Source: Heterocephalus glaber
Taxonomy: Eukaryota; Chordata; Mammalia; Rodentia; Bathyergidae
Direction of reading: 5' to 3'
Assembly: GCF_000247695.1 (NCBI RefSeq)
Contig: NW_004624734.1
Coordinates: forward strand, 18,066,244 to 18,130,243
DNA: 64,000 bases
In this document: piece after piece, positions 21,776-33,959 of the stretch
Position numbering within the stretch: position 1 is the first letter of the stretch
How the letters are laid out: each line of letters opens with the position of its first letter
Notes under the pieces: generated by a model
The model's input: the letters and a program-made list of their open reading frames with translations, nothing else
The model's database searches: none
What the model was told of the DNA's origin: nothing
Translations under genes and position numbers: made by a program

Positions 21776-22387
21776 TTGTGAAGCAAGTTCACTATACACT
21801 GACTAGGACCTTGTCAAGACCCAAGAAATTTGCAACAAGTTAATAAAAGAGATTTTAAAATTATGAATAGGCAGAAAGGATGGGAGAAGCCTAGGAATCA
21901 ATTTCATCCACTCCTCCAATACTCAAGAAATCTCCGCAGGTTGGATGGAGTCTCAACTGCCCATTCCCACTTCAGCCTGTAGCTGTGGGACCCTGGAAAG
22001 TCTGTCCTGATCATTTTAACCTCAGAGTGGTATGATCACTGGTCAAAGAGTTGAAGGACATCTTTCCAAAGGACACTGAAAGAGAGCCCCATCTACTCTT
22101 GTTTGCCCTTCCCTTTTTTGAGATGTTTCATTACTACATACTTTGGAGTTAATAGAGAAAGTATACAAGAACCAAAAAAGGAGAATTGGATCTGTCCAAG
22201 GCCAACTAAAGAACTGTTTTGAAATATGGTTAGAGATATTTGTCAATGAATTGGCATAATTGCTGGCATTCATTTACAACTAAGGATTGTTGTTGGAGGT
22301 AATTTCTTAGGTCTGGGTTGACAATTGAATTTCATTACATTTTCTCTATTTTATAACATTTTAGAAAAATTATTAGAAATTTAAAAC
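21776..22387. other. Unique stretch, no gene seen
   Basis: No repeat or gene recognised. Short ORFs only. Confidence 0.4.
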
Positions 22388-22580
22388 TGTTAGATATGAT
22401 GACACACACCTATAGTCCTAGAACTCTGGGGCGTGGAGGACTCAAGATTGCAAGTGAAGCCTAGCTTGGGGAGTTTTAAGAATTAGGGAGACTCTGTCTC
22501 AAAACTAAAAAAAAAAAATTAAAAAGTGCTGCATATGTAGGTCAGTGTGGTTCAATTCCCAGCACCACAACAAAGAAACA
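22388..22580 (+). mobile_element. B4-type SINE (B1 plus ID parts)
   Basis: A diverged B1-like left half (ATGATGACACACACCTATAG, ACTCTGGGGCGTGGAGGA, GAGACTCTGTCTCAAAAC), an A-rich linker, then an ID-like right half ending GTTCAATTCCCAGCACCACAAC. This two-part order defines rodent B4 elements. It is older than the ID copies elsewhere. Confidence 0.75.
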
Positions 22581-23554
22581 AATATTTAGAGATAAACGAA
22601 AAAGTGTAGCATAAAACCACATATAATATTACTTTCTTTGCATAAAATATATGCCTGTAAGGACACATACATAGTAGAAAAAGCTAGAAAGATAAACCAA
22701 ATGTTAATAATTATCTCTCTGAATGGTGATATATTTAGATGATCATGAATTTCATTGCCCTTTTCAGCAATTTGTGACTCAGATTGTAGCACAAATTGTA
22801 CAAGAAGGAAAATGAAATTATTTCACCTTAATATTTGTTATTACCCGAGTTTTTACTGTGACCTGAATATTCATATCTCTTTACAAAGAATTCTACTGTT
22901 TAGATCAAAGGGAAACTAACGTGTGCCAGAGAGCTGTAAGGGATAGCTCATGTGGTGACAGAGCCTACAAAAGAAGTGGTTAGAAATATCTTCCTTGGAA
23001 GGAGTGGACAAAAACAGCCAAACCTTGTGTGTGTGGTTCAATGTTTTTCATTATTATTCACAGACTACCTTCTTTCGTTGATACTTTTAAGTTCTCTTTT
23101 CAAAAATGTTAGTCATTTTACTGGGCCAGAGTTTACTTCTCTTTTTGTGCCTAGCTTTGCCTTGGCAAACAGCCAGCCTCTAAGGATTCCTACATGTTTA
23201 AGAGCAGCCAAGTTGCATTGGTTTTACAAGTTCAGTTCTCTAGGAATAATTTTACTTCTGTTTGGGAATTCCATTCTATAGACTAATAATTTTGTTGTTT
23301 GTCTAGTGACTAAGAATGCAAAGTTGAATTATATTACCTATAGCACATCTGGCTGAAGCCAGTAGGACATATTATTCACTGTCATATTTATTATACTGAT
23401 TTGAATACATATTTCCCACAACAAATTTAAAATTTTCCCTTTTAAGCATTGTATTCTTCAATAAGTTTCCATTCATTGCCAAGTTGAAATGAGTTTCCTG
23501 TATATCCTGTACGTATCTTCTACATAAATCGTAAGGGCTGTTTTCTTCCACACC
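22581..23554. other. Unique stretch, no gene seen
   Basis: A 109-codon ORF on + (22952-23281) has a hydrophobic middle (LLFTDYLLSLILLSSLF) but no recognisable domain; it could be chance. Confidence 0.35.
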
Positions 23555-23647
23555 ACACCTGCCTCCTTCCCCCTCTTCCTTCCTTTTCTCTCCCTTCTTC
23601 ACTCCCTTTTCTTTCCATCCTTCATTTTTTTCTCTTCTTCTTTTCAT
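23555..23647. repeat. Polypyrimidine tract
   Basis: About 90 bases of almost pure C/T (CTTCCCCC, TCTTCCTTCC, TTTTTTCTCTTC). Low-complexity sequence; it produces the K/E/G-rich minus-strand ORF at 23372-23647. Confidence 0.8.
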
Positions 23648-24891
23648 CGCGATCTATCTTAAAATTTGCAATTAATTTGAATTATTGAAAAATGACAAGG
23701 CAGCTGTTTTGATGACTAAGGAATTGCCAATTAGGTGTTGCGGGCTGGCTAGTGGGTCTGCTCATAACACTACCCTACCTGGCGTATGTGCCGCGCCCCT
23801 CCACAGTCTCAAATGTGGGTCTCACGTGACCCGTCAAAGTCCATAGAAGCTCCCCAGTGACAAAGCTGATTTTAATTACTATGTTTTTACTATTCCAATC
23901 ACCTGAAAAATATCATTTTTTTGGACATTATGTGGTTTAACCGTAAGATGATAAATCGTGGTCTGAAATAGAGCACCTTTTATGAACATCACGTGTTTGC
24001 TGTAAGGGGAATGACAAGCATAGGTGGGTGAGCCTGCTGGCATCAGAAGAAACCTAGTAGCTGAGCCTTTGGAGTCAGTTTCTACACATAAGAAGCAGGA
24101 AGAGATTCTTGAATGGCCATGATTAAAAAGAAAATTTCATAAAAATGGCATGTTTACTGTACTCACAGTAGTCCCTGCTTCCTGTTAAGATTGAAAAACC
24201 CAAGAAATATTCCTTGGGCAGAACTTTTAGAGTTTCTCTCTGAATATTATAATGTGACTGGATGAATTTTAATGCACATATTTCATCTTCAAAGTACAGA
24301 AGTCACACCTACCTCTTAAGAGAAAATGGCATTTTTTTGTAAATCTTATAAGTTATTTTACCAATACCTACAGGTGTATCTATGCATGAGAGGTATGTCT
24401 CACAGCTGCTGAGTTTTCAAGGTGAATTTAAACCCTAGGTGCTTCATGGTCACAGCCCACTGAGTCTTGGGCTGTCATGAAATCAAAATGTAGAATGAAC
24501 TACAAACATACTGGCTTTAAAGTGTTGCTACTGGTGTTTTTTAAGAACTGTTATTAGAGGTGGAGTAAATATACTCTGCCTGTAGCTCTCAGACTCACCT
24601 CCCAACTTCCTACTAATTTTCAGTCCACTTTATATTTTTTAATGTAAGTACAATAGGTACCTTTTCAGAAACAATATATAGACTTGTTTTGAATGGCTTT
24701 AATGCAAAAACCTATAGTTTGGAAATCTCATACTTTTTTTCATTCAATATTATGTTTATGTTGAAAATGTTTTCATTAGCTATCTAGCTTTGGAATTGGA
24801 AAACAGCATTTATACAACTATTTAAGAGAGATTTTCAAAAGTTTTGTGGATAGGGGTCCAGGGAGAGTGATTCAAGTTTTGTGTAACAAAA
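23648..24891. other. Unique stretch with small CpG cluster
   Basis: Several CpGs cluster at 23735-23840 (GCGGGCTGG, TGGCGTATGTGCCGCGCCCC). At about 23820-23828 it contains TCTCACGTGAC, an E-box palindrome (TCACGTGA core, CLEAR/MiT-type). No gene is visible nearby, so regulatory meaning is speculative. The rest is ordinary AT-rich DNA. Confidence 0.35.
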
Positions 24892-24900
24892 TGTAGCAGA

Positions 24901-25612
24901 TTATCTGTTATATATTTTGGCCCTTATTTATACTTTCTGTTTCCCATACCGGATAAATATGTGATATTTGAACATATGTGTCCAATTTATTTCACTTAAG
25001 AGTATTGTCTCAAGATGCATCCATTTACCTAGAAATGTCTCAAGCTTATCCTTCTTTAGGGGAGAGTGGTACTTCATTGTATAAAAATATCACATCTTCT
25101 TTATCAATTCATCCATTGATGGGCATTTGAGCTATTTTCAAGATTTAGCTATTACAAACTGTGCTGCTATAATCATGGGTGTGCATATACTGTGGTATGA
25201 TGCTTTTAATTCTATCAGGAAGATATCAAGAAGGAGAATAACTGGGTCAAATGGAACATCTAGTTTTAGTTTTTTGAGGAATTTCTACCCTGATTTCTAC
25301 AGTGGTTGCTCCAGTTTACACACCCATCCACAGTGGAGAAGGGTTCCTTATTCTCCACAGTCCCACCAGCATTTGTTATTGGTTGACTTCTTGATGATAG
25401 CCTTTCTTTCTGGAGTGAGATGGAATCTTGGTATTATTTCCATTTGCATCTCTTGAATGACCAGTGATGTTCAACATTTTTTATATATTTTTGGCCATTT
25501 GTACTTCTTCATCTTGAGAAGTGTCTATTCATTTCAGATGCTCATTTTTGGAGTGGGTCTTTAAATTTTTTTGAATTCTTTATATATTCTAGCTACTAGT
25601 CCTATAGTCCTA
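24901..25612 (-). mobile_element. Inverted 5' arm of twin-primed L1
   Basis: On the minus strand this is the end of L1 ORF2 followed by the start of the 3' UTR. The + strand shows CTTTCTGTTTCCCATACC, ATTTATTTCACTTAAGAGTAT, CCATCCATTGATGGGCAT-like (CATCCATTGATGGGCATTTG) and CCACCAGCATTTGTTATTGG. The ORF2 C-terminus is present but broken. It lies head-to-head with the + strand 3' arm that begins at about 25613. The direct repeat TGTAGCAGA at 24892-24900 marks the left insertion boundary. Confidence 0.85.
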
Positions 25613-25859
25613 TTGTGAAGTGGGAAGAAAATGTTCAAATGGAAAGGTGAACAAAGGGAGAGGAAAGGAAAGAAGAGAAAAAAGGAAAAAAAATGGACAC
25701 AAAGCTTATATAAATAAGAAGGGAAAGGGGTTGAAGACAGGGGAAGGAAATGGGGGGGGGAAGAATAATCAAGATATATCTTGTACAGGTACAAATTCCC
25801 TATGATGAATGTAATCGTTATGTATATTTAAAATATACCAATAAAATTAAATGAAAAAG
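25613..25859 (+). mobile_element. Sense 3' arm of twin-primed L1
   Basis: G/A-rich 3' UTR tract (about 25620-25770, including G9 at 25752-25760), then ACAGGTACAAATTCCCTATG and ATATACCAATAAAATTAAAT and A-rich tail. It continues the L1 family sequence almost exactly where the inverted arm leaves off, so the two arms are one insertion event. The matching TGTAGCAGA is at 25860-25868. Confidence 0.85.
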
Positions 25860-25869
25860 TGTAGCAGAG

Positions 25870-28003
25870 TTCAGAATGAGGCCATTTGAGCTTACAGAGG
25901 ATCAAAAGTGCTCTTAAAGGCTGGGGCCAGGGCTTGGTTGAAGCACATGGATTGGTGGCTTTGGCCAGAGTATACTTGAGCACTGAGTAGTCCAAGCAGA
26001 TGCAGGAAACAGAATAATGCTCTGGATACCAAGGATGACTTCCAACTGATGGACTAATTTGTTGGAGCAAATGAATGACATCTTAAAATGAATAACCTGA
26101 TGCTCTGAATAAAATCTAATTTTTAGGCTTTTTTTAAAAAGTAGAGTCCTAATGACAAAGCAAGGTCACTCAGAAAGTACAGAAGTGACATTATTTTTTA
26201 ACCACAGACTCATGAAACCTTCTTTATATAAATTACTCATCGTTCATTCCTTGACTCTTGACTCCTGAAGGATTTTCACTGACACCAAGAGTAACTTATT
26301 ATCATGCACATGGCCCTTGAGGGTCAGCAGACATTTAGCCAAGACCACTTTATACTTCACTTAGGATTCAAAATCGTACGAGAAGAGGGATGTTTCTGCA
26401 GAGCTTGGAGGACAGGTGACTTCCTGAGTAGAGGCTCTGGGAAGAAAAGTTATGCATGTGTGAAGATTAATATTGAGGGATTGCATCTTAATGCTGAAAT
26501 GTCTTCATAATTTTGCTCAAAGTCATATCTTTGCTGATGCTTAAAATTCACAGAGAACAAATTATTTGTGCCTACTATGTTTCACTATGTTTCCTGAAAA
26601 GAAAATACTAGATATTTTATAGGTTTCATGGCACAAAATTCAAATCTTCCAGTTTTGGGGCTAGCTCTATGTTGTTACTTACACATCTGGAATCTCCTCA
26701 GCCACCTATGTGATGTTCTAAATTCTCACTTCACAAAACCTTTTTTAGCCACATTTTTAATATGCATAATAAAGTCAGACAAGGCAAACTTCAGGTTTTA
26801 AAGGTAGAAAACTAGAGGACAATTAGAGAAGAAAGTACACATGGAAAAATAGCAGCAGATTGTTTTTCTAGTGAATGGTCACATTTGTTTTCAATACAGC
26901 TTTGAATTTGGTATGCAAGATTGAAATGTGATTTGTCTTTGAAGTCAGTCTAAACCTAACAAAAAACGGAAGAAGTTATTGAAGGATGCAAAGAAAATCT
27001 GGAACAAAGCTGTACTCAGATACGAGTAATTTCCAAGACACTACTTAGATTAATTTGGTTACATTTTTCTCAAGGGTAAAATAAACATAGCAATAATTGC
27101 CACATCATGGCATAGAATAGTTTCAATAAAAAGCTTTTTTTTTTGCATTCTCATATTACAGATAATGCCACTGTTATTCTAGTCGAGCCTAGTTTTAGTT
27201 GAAGCCTGAAGTTGTATGATCGGTAATGTCAGAAAATGAAGGAAAAGTGCCTTTGACTCGACAGAAACAATAACTGGAATGAGAGGTTCCCAGTAAATTT
27301 CTCCCTAGTGATATTTGCTACTTAGTTATCCATTTAGATACATTTATTTTTAGTTATGGCAGAGCAATAGTCAGCAATAATACATGAAACTGTCCCTTGA
27401 CGTAGGTAATTCTAAAAGAAAAATCACTTTGGGTTTTTATTTTTTTAATTATTTTAAAGATGATTTTATAAATATATTTTAATAGTAAACGAGTCCAGCC
27501 TACAAATATTTTGGGTGCATTTCATGATTCACTCCCCAGACCAGAATGCAAAGCCAAGTTTAGCTGAAAGTCTTGGCAGAAGAGTCTTGGGATTTGGCGG
27601 TAGAATTTCCAGACTTTTAGCTAACTGGCATTTTCCTCTACAGTTTACTATGGTAGTTGGGGGAAAGTATATGTCAAGAAATAAACTGCCAACATGAGTG
27701 TGCCTAATCAAGCAATTAAGTGAGCTATCAGAAACTTTATGGCATTACTGGATGAAAGCAATTTCTCATTGCTATATAAGTGCTGTGGAATGCAAAAAAG
27801 AAAGAAAGTAAGAAAAAAAGTGTCTGAAGCCAAACTGAGAGGAGCCCATTTGCTGTCTGAGGGATATAGAAAGGCAACAACCATTAGAAGGCTCTGAATG
27901 CCAGAGAAGTAAGCCATTGAATGCAGGAGTCTTCATGACATCAATGTCAAACCACAACTCCGTACTAGAGCCACTTATGACAGTTAAACATTAAATGTTA
28001 AAT
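25870..28003. other. Unique stretch, no gene seen
   Basis: No repeat family or gene recognised. The ORFs of 60-80 codons here are scattered on both strands with no common frame. Confidence 0.4.
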
Positions 28004-28112
28004 ATTAATTATAAGCAGGTGGGGATTTAGCTCAGTGGTGCCTGTGCCTGTCTCACAAGGGCAAGGTCCAGAGTTCGACCCCCAGTACCAAAAAAAAAAA
28101 AAAATTAATTAT
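28004..28112 (+). mobile_element. ID-type tRNA-derived SINE, 9-bp TSD
   Basis: GGGGATTTAGCTCAGTGGTG (A box) then GAGTTCGACCCCCAGTACC (B box) and A15-type tail. Direct repeats ATTAATTAT at 28004-28012 and 28104-28112. Not a functional tRNA: no acceptor pairing and it ends in a tail. Confidence 0.88.
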
Positions 28113-28192
28113 TTATAGGCTTGGGAAGACATCTTCAAGATGCTCAGATGACAACCAGTGAAGTGAAAAGGATGATATATTAGATTAAAAAT

Positions 28193-28299
28193 AAGTGGGG
28201 TCAGGGCCGGGGATTTAGCTCAGTGGTTCCACTGCCTGCCTCGCAAGCACAAGGTCCCGAGTTCGATCCCTGGTACCAAAAAAAAAAAAAAGTGGAGTC
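28193..28299 (+). mobile_element. ID-type tRNA-derived SINE, near-consensus
   Basis: The cleanest copy: GGCCGGGGATTTAGCTCAGTGG..., TCGCAAGCACAAGGTCCCGA, GTTCGATCCCTGGTACC and an A tail. Direct repeats AAGTGGGGTC (28193-28202) and AAGTGGAGTC (28290-28299), 9 of 10 matching. It is only about 80 bases from the previous copy but has its own duplication, so it is a separate event. Confidence 0.9.
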
Positions 28300-30879
28300 T
28301 AGGTTTCTAAAATTCTTCTTATGCATAAAGAAGAATCCCAACAAATAAAAAGAGCATTTAACTTAAATCTGACCTTAAATTTTGAAACTTTGTTGATTAT
28401 ACCAGTTTTTTGATATTTTATGGTAAAATATATACTTTTTAACACATCTGTCACGACAAACACAAATATCCTCACACACACACATACATTTGCACTCAGT
28501 AGTACAGACATAAATTTCTCCATGAATATTAGTAGCAGTAGAAAAATGAAGTAAGTAATAGAAAGAGAACACCAACTACTATCAGAAGACCTGGATTGAA
28601 CCTTGGTACCTTGGTTTATTGGCCTAGTAGACATCTATATGGTAGAGCTTTGTATCTGCAGTGCCCACATATAGTATCATAGGAATGCAGGTCTTTCCTG
28701 GGAATTCTCAACATTCATCTCTTCTTCACCTGCTCAGACTCCCATAACCTCATTCTATATGGATCTTTTATTCTTATGAATGTCTCTGCTATGTCTTAGG
28801 TACATTTTATAATGTTATCCCACTAGATTTAATTGTATACATTCTTACATTTCACCTGTAGGATGGCTCTGAAATGAAGACTAATGGAACTAGAGACCAG
28901 GCCACTTTGCCAGGAATACCCATCATCTCTGTGGTTTGGAAACATGGGCAGCTTCATCTCCACAGCACTGAGAGAGCAATGCTTGGAGTCTGTAGACCGG
29001 AGTCCTGGGCAGATACCACTCAGACATATGGAGGCAAAACTCAACGTGCCTGTTTGTGTGTACAGACTGTGACTGGATTCAAACTCAGTAGCTTATTAAA
29101 TAATATCCCGTGGTAAGACTGTTGAATCTAAGATTATGATGATATTTCAAATGTAATTCAACACAGATTATTAGTTTTATAAAATTAAAAGAAGGAAGGC
29201 TAAATCATTTTAGACACCAACAAAATTGGTTGAAATATAATCTATTTTTTCAGAACAATGTCAATGTTTATATGGATAATGCGCTTATTTTTAAAGCCGT
29301 TATATACTTAGATAATTATAATATTGCTGTGTGGGCATATTAAAAATATATATGTAAGGGCTAGAGTAATAAATAAAATAGAATAAAGTATTAGAAAATG
29401 TTTTTATATAATATGGATAGGATAATCTCTCTTAGAATATATATAGTCCTGAAATCTTGAAATGCTTATTTAATTTTTCTTTTATTAAAATTTGAAAAAT
29501 CTTTTAAAAGTTATTTAGTTAATATACTACTCACATATTTACAGCATTGTTTTAGAAGCAGGTGAAATTTTTTGGAAAACATAGCTTATATGACAAAGAT
29601 TAAATATCCTTTGATTACAAATAGCTCATTATTGCAAATACCCTATTACCAAAGAGCCAACATATCAAGGAGAAATAGACAATGAACAGAAATATTCATC
29701 CTAACAAATAGATGAAAACAGCCAAGGTCATAAAAATGCTTCACTGCTAATGACAAAAGCACTGAAAATAAACTTAGCACTTTTCTCTTATTAAAGTAGT
29801 AAACACTTTAATCATAACATCCACTTTAAGAAAGGTGAGAATTGGACAGAATTAGCATAAGAATAAAGTTATTCATCATTTTTGATTGTTCATTTAGCAA
29901 TGTACACCTCCTATTAAATTTACATACACTTTGACTCAGAGTGTATCTGAATAGCAGTGTGACAAACATAACTACACAAAGATGATGTTCCATTGTCTGT
30001 GACAATGTTTTTAAAATGTATAAATGATTTAAAGTATTATTCATAGTTCAAATAGAGAAAAGGAGCCCAAGAGAGAAGGGAAAATAGAAATATGAGGACA
30101 CGGAGTGCTTTGGAAGCATAGAATGAATAAAAGAAATTGACAGGGAAAGCATCACTCCTTATCTCTGATTTTCCTATAGCTTTTAAGAGAATATTCCTCA
30201 TCATGAAAATGGTAAATTAAATACATAAGAGAAACTTAATCCCAGGATTAGAGAGGTGTTTGAAAAAAAGCAATAGGTACCTTTAAAGAGTTCAAGTTTC
30301 AAGTGCAAATCATATACAAAATAACATGTCCTGGGATTATCGGTACACTGTCAATATTTCAAGGCATTTTCAAATACCAATGATAAGCAAATATACCAAA
30401 TTTTAATAAAGTAGTAAGAGATTAACTTTGAGCCGTTTAAACCAGTAATCTTATTGTCAGTATCTCAAGGATTCTTGAATGACTCATTAAGTGGATGTTT
30501 GGGAGTAGATGGCAAAGAAAATTAAGATGTGAACAGGATAATAGAGATTCAGTCTTTGTTTCAAATAGATGTAAAACATGCACTGAAAGTCATTGTTCTA
30601 GGTAGAGCATAAGTGAAAGAGACATAAAGAGGAAAATGGCAGGATTAGTCCTTTAACAACTGTACAATCTACCTGGAATAGTGATATATAATAGATAAAT
30701 GATAGATTATCCATGCATAATATAATATAAGTAATATTGCTGGCAGGAAGAACTGTAAAAAGTAACATTTATTTTGTGATGCTTTCTGTGATATTCTTAG
30801 AATTTCTTTTTCTGTAATTCAGGTTCCATGAATTATCATCTAGAATTTGCAATGGAATTGAAGGACAAGGAAGATTTCA

Positions 30880-30880
<1 letters not shown>
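28300..30880. other. Unique AT-rich stretch
   Basis: No gene supported. Around 29645-29830 some text (GAACAGAAATATTCATCC, AATGCTTCACTGCTAATGAC) resembles an old L1M ORF2 end but is too diverged to call. Confidence 0.4.

Positions 30881-30913
<33 letters not shown>
30881..30913. repeat. (CA)n microsatellite
   Basis: Perfect CA dinucleotide run of about 33 bases, followed by a CTATACACACAC variant. Confidence 0.95.
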
Positions 30914-30916
<3 letters not shown>

Positions 30917-32384
30917 TACACACACAAATTTTTAAATATCTTTTAGGTAAAATAAACTACCATAAAAATACATTGAGGTTTGAAATACACAGTGACTAGT
31001 GAATGTCCAATATGTTTAGAGTGTCTGTAAGTATTGTTTTACAAAATAGAACATGAAAAGGAATTGGGGGAAGATTGATGGAGAGACCTCTTTTTCCCAA
31101 GTAGAATGAGTGACAAAATATAGTTAAGGAAGGGAAAATGCGATACAGGGAGTGTGGTGTGGTGATGGAAATATTGGACTTGGTAAATAGAGGCAAGAAC
31201 TAACAATGGAGGCCATTCCCACTTGCAAGATGGATGGATGGATGGATAGATTTCTAGGATGATGAAAGAGGACACAGTGATAAACATAGCAACTCACTCG
31301 GGTATTTTGGAAAATGCAAAATAGAACCTGGTAATTAGCTGGATGTGGCTACTTTTGAGGATAATCCATCCATGTAGGAACATCTAGGATACTGCTGGAA
31401 TCAAACGTCATGCAAGTTATTTTGATTATGTAGGCAGAGTCATACAAATGAAATAAATAACTTGTAAATCTCAATGGCTTCTTCACACAATGTGTGTTTC
31501 GAACCTATCCAAAAGACGTCTGTAAGAGAGGCTCTCCTGAGAGCTCAAGCACTTGAGCTGAAAGCCAGTGTAGTTTCACAAAGCTTTGTCACTTCAAACA
31601 CAAAGCATCCAAAATTCAGTATCAGGGAAAGAGACAATTTAGGGACCCTATGTTCCTGGCCATGCTTTGGTGCAGGCATGATGTATGTCACTTTATCTTA
31701 TAGGCCAGGGGCCAAATGTAGTACTGTGGCTCTGCCTAACTTAAGGAAGTTTGGCAACTGTCAGAAAAGTACAAGAATTCTGTCATAGCAAATCATGGTT
31801 GGAGAAATTATTTTATGAATAACTAACACAAAGGTTGTTGCTGGGGCTGTGAGACTAAAACAGATTGCTTGTGATGAGAATGACGGCCAGAAAAAGAAGA
31901 GAGTGAAATGTAGCTCTATTTTTATGATGGGAAGAAAAACCACTGAAGAAAATTGAAATAGACAAGGGCGAAAGTGTGGAGACTACTTTCATGAAAGTCA
32001 GAAAAGAAAGTTTCAAACCTGTGGAAGAAATTCAGCAATATCAAGTGCAGCAAAGAAACAAACAATAAAAAGAGAGAAGAGATATTTGGATCTTTCAAAG
32101 GTGAGTATAGGGAAATATTTCCAAACAAAAGCTTAGAAGAGAACTGAAGTTAATATTCAGATTTCAAGTCATGAGTAAGGAATACAATGGATAGGAAGTG
32201 ATGGCATTAAGTATAGTTTTCACTTTCTCTTAATAAACAGTGTACAATAAACCCCAATAATCTGAACCCTTAGGAAAACATCTTCACCTTTCTCAAAGTC
32301 AGATTTTTGTTCTGTAAAATCAGAGCTTAAATTTAAGGTTGCTTTAATTTCTAAATATAATGTTAATCACAGCAATAGGAATGA
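30914..32384. other. Unique stretch with (GGAT)n
   Basis: A short (GGAT)n run at 31230-31249. The 104-codon + ORF at 31474-31788 has no recognised domain; the sequence around it has an old-repeat feel that I could not name. Confidence 0.35.
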
Positions 32385-32560
32385 TAATAATAATAATCAT
32401 CAACTATTTATTACCAACCATGTGTCAGGCATTGCCTTCTATATTTTATGCACTATCAAATACGTACACATATACAAATTTTAAGACAGACACTCATACA
32501 ATCGAGTTGAAATGACTTGTCCAAAATCACACATGTATTACTTGGGTAGCTTTCCATTAA
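32385..32560 (+). mobile_element. MIR SINE relic
   Basis: ACCATGTGTCAGGCATTGCC, ATTTTATGCACTATCAAATA, then TTGAAATGACTTGTCCAAAA and TCACACATGTATTACTTGGG follow the MIR order (GTGCCAGGCACTG ... TAAGTAACTTGCCCAAGGTCACACAGCTAGTAA). Very diverged, as expected for its age. Confidence 0.6.
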
Positions 32561-33785
32561 GCACAAGTCTGTTGGATTTCAGTGGCATGTTTCCTTATCC
32601 AGAATTTATGACAGGTAAAATGTATGCAGAGATAAATCCTATCATTATTTTTACCATCTATTTAAATTATGATATCCTTATTTACAAATTTTCAGTTATG
32701 AATTAGAGTATTATAGATGACTGGGTGACTGTCTTAACAGCATGCTAATTAGAAGACAAATAATAAATTGGAGGATGGCTCTAGTATTTGACTCTGTCCT
32801 CATCAAAACATCAATGGATAACTTTGAGGATCACAGGTAAGCTCTTATAAGTAGCTATTCAACCTATGTCCCTCTCAAGAAAGGGAGGAACCCTGTTGAG
32901 TTTATAACATGTTGAATCAGCACAAGTAGAGAACAGATGAGACTGGCTTAATATTCTGCTGCAAAAGGCCTAAAAATGTAGCTGACTGCAAGCTAAGTGC
33001 AGCCACCACAGCCTGGCACCACTACACACAGATGAAATCAGTAAATGATGAGTAGAAGCTAGTAAAGGGCACACCCAGTTCCATTAAGTACAGTCAGAAC
33101 TTAATAGGAAACACCAAGACTTAAGATATGGGAACCACATTTTAAGGATAACGCTAACAAACAGGACTGTTCAGAGTAGAATTGCCAGGGTGGAGTAGGC
33201 ATCCGAAGCTGCCCAATCTGGGAAAAGAATGGACTGAGAATATTTAGGAGGCTTAAGCTAGAAATCAAGGATTTTCCAACATTTAAAGGGCAAACATATG
33301 AATATGTAACAAAAAATTTTAAATTATTTTATTTACTGAATTTAAACACTGTACTCACTAACTTTCAATTCTAGTCTTCAGTTCTGTTCCCTGGAATCAG
33401 AACAAACCAAACAAACATAATTATAGCTGTGCAAGGGAAATGAGCTATCATTAAAATAAGCAAAGTTTTTAGAGTGCTCTATAAAACAGGTCACCATAGT
33501 ATTTATTTTCCAACCTGGTTCACTTTGGATAGTAAAAAGAGTATTATGGATAATGATTCTCAATAAATATGTGTAGATTAAAGATGTCTTAGTCAAACTG
33601 GAATTTTCTGTCTTACTGAATTTTTGCAACCATTTTATATTGTTTTCTTGATAATATAATTGTTAGCTTCTCTTTTTTTTACAGATGGAGAACCTAAAGT
33701 CAATTATGTGCCCAGAATATCATACTTATCAGAGAATACAGTCAGAATTTAACTCTGCCCCCTATGTCCAGGTTTTGTTTCTTGT
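32561..33785. other. Unique stretch, no gene seen
   Basis: No repeat family or gene recognised. Confidence 0.4.
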
Positions 33786-33813
33786 GGTGTGTGTGTGCAT
33801 GTGTGTGTGTGTG
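33786..33813. repeat. (GT)n-rich microsatellite
   Basis: GTGTGTGTGTGCATGTGTGTGTGTGTG lies at the tail side of the adjacent minus-strand B1, the usual place for a microsatellite grown from a SINE tail. Confidence 0.85.
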
Positions 33814-33830
33814 AGCACGTGTGCACGAGT

Positions 33831-33959
33831 GACAAGCTCTCACTTTTTATACTGGCTTAAACTCACTATGTAGGTCATACCAGCCTCAAACTCATGGCAA
33901 CCCTCCTGCCTCAGCTGGTAGAGTGTTGAAATCACATGCATGCACCACCACATCTGGCT
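33831..33959 (-). mobile_element. B1 SINE, diverged
   Basis: AAACTCACTATGTAGGTCAT, CCAGCCTCAAACTCATGGCA, CCTCCTGCCTCAGCTGGTAG and ATGCACCACCACATCTGGCT: reverse of B1. Older than the copy at 5844. Confidence 0.85.

Noticed and set aside
23372..23647. Lys/Glu/Gly-rich minus-strand ORF
   Set aside because: Translation of the antisense of a polypyrimidine tract.
25127..25456. 109-codon ORF as a gene
   Set aside because: It is the antisense of L1 ORF2 in the inverted arm.
28205..28280. tRNA gene (A and B boxes)
   Set aside because: Box sequences are tRNA-like, but the acceptor ends do not pair, there is an oligo-A tail and direct repeats bound it; it is a SINE copy, as are the other seven.
30881..30913. 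CRISPR-like repeat array
   Set aside because: Simple CA dinucleotide repeat; no spaced direct repeats of 25-40 bases exist anywhere in the window that I could find.
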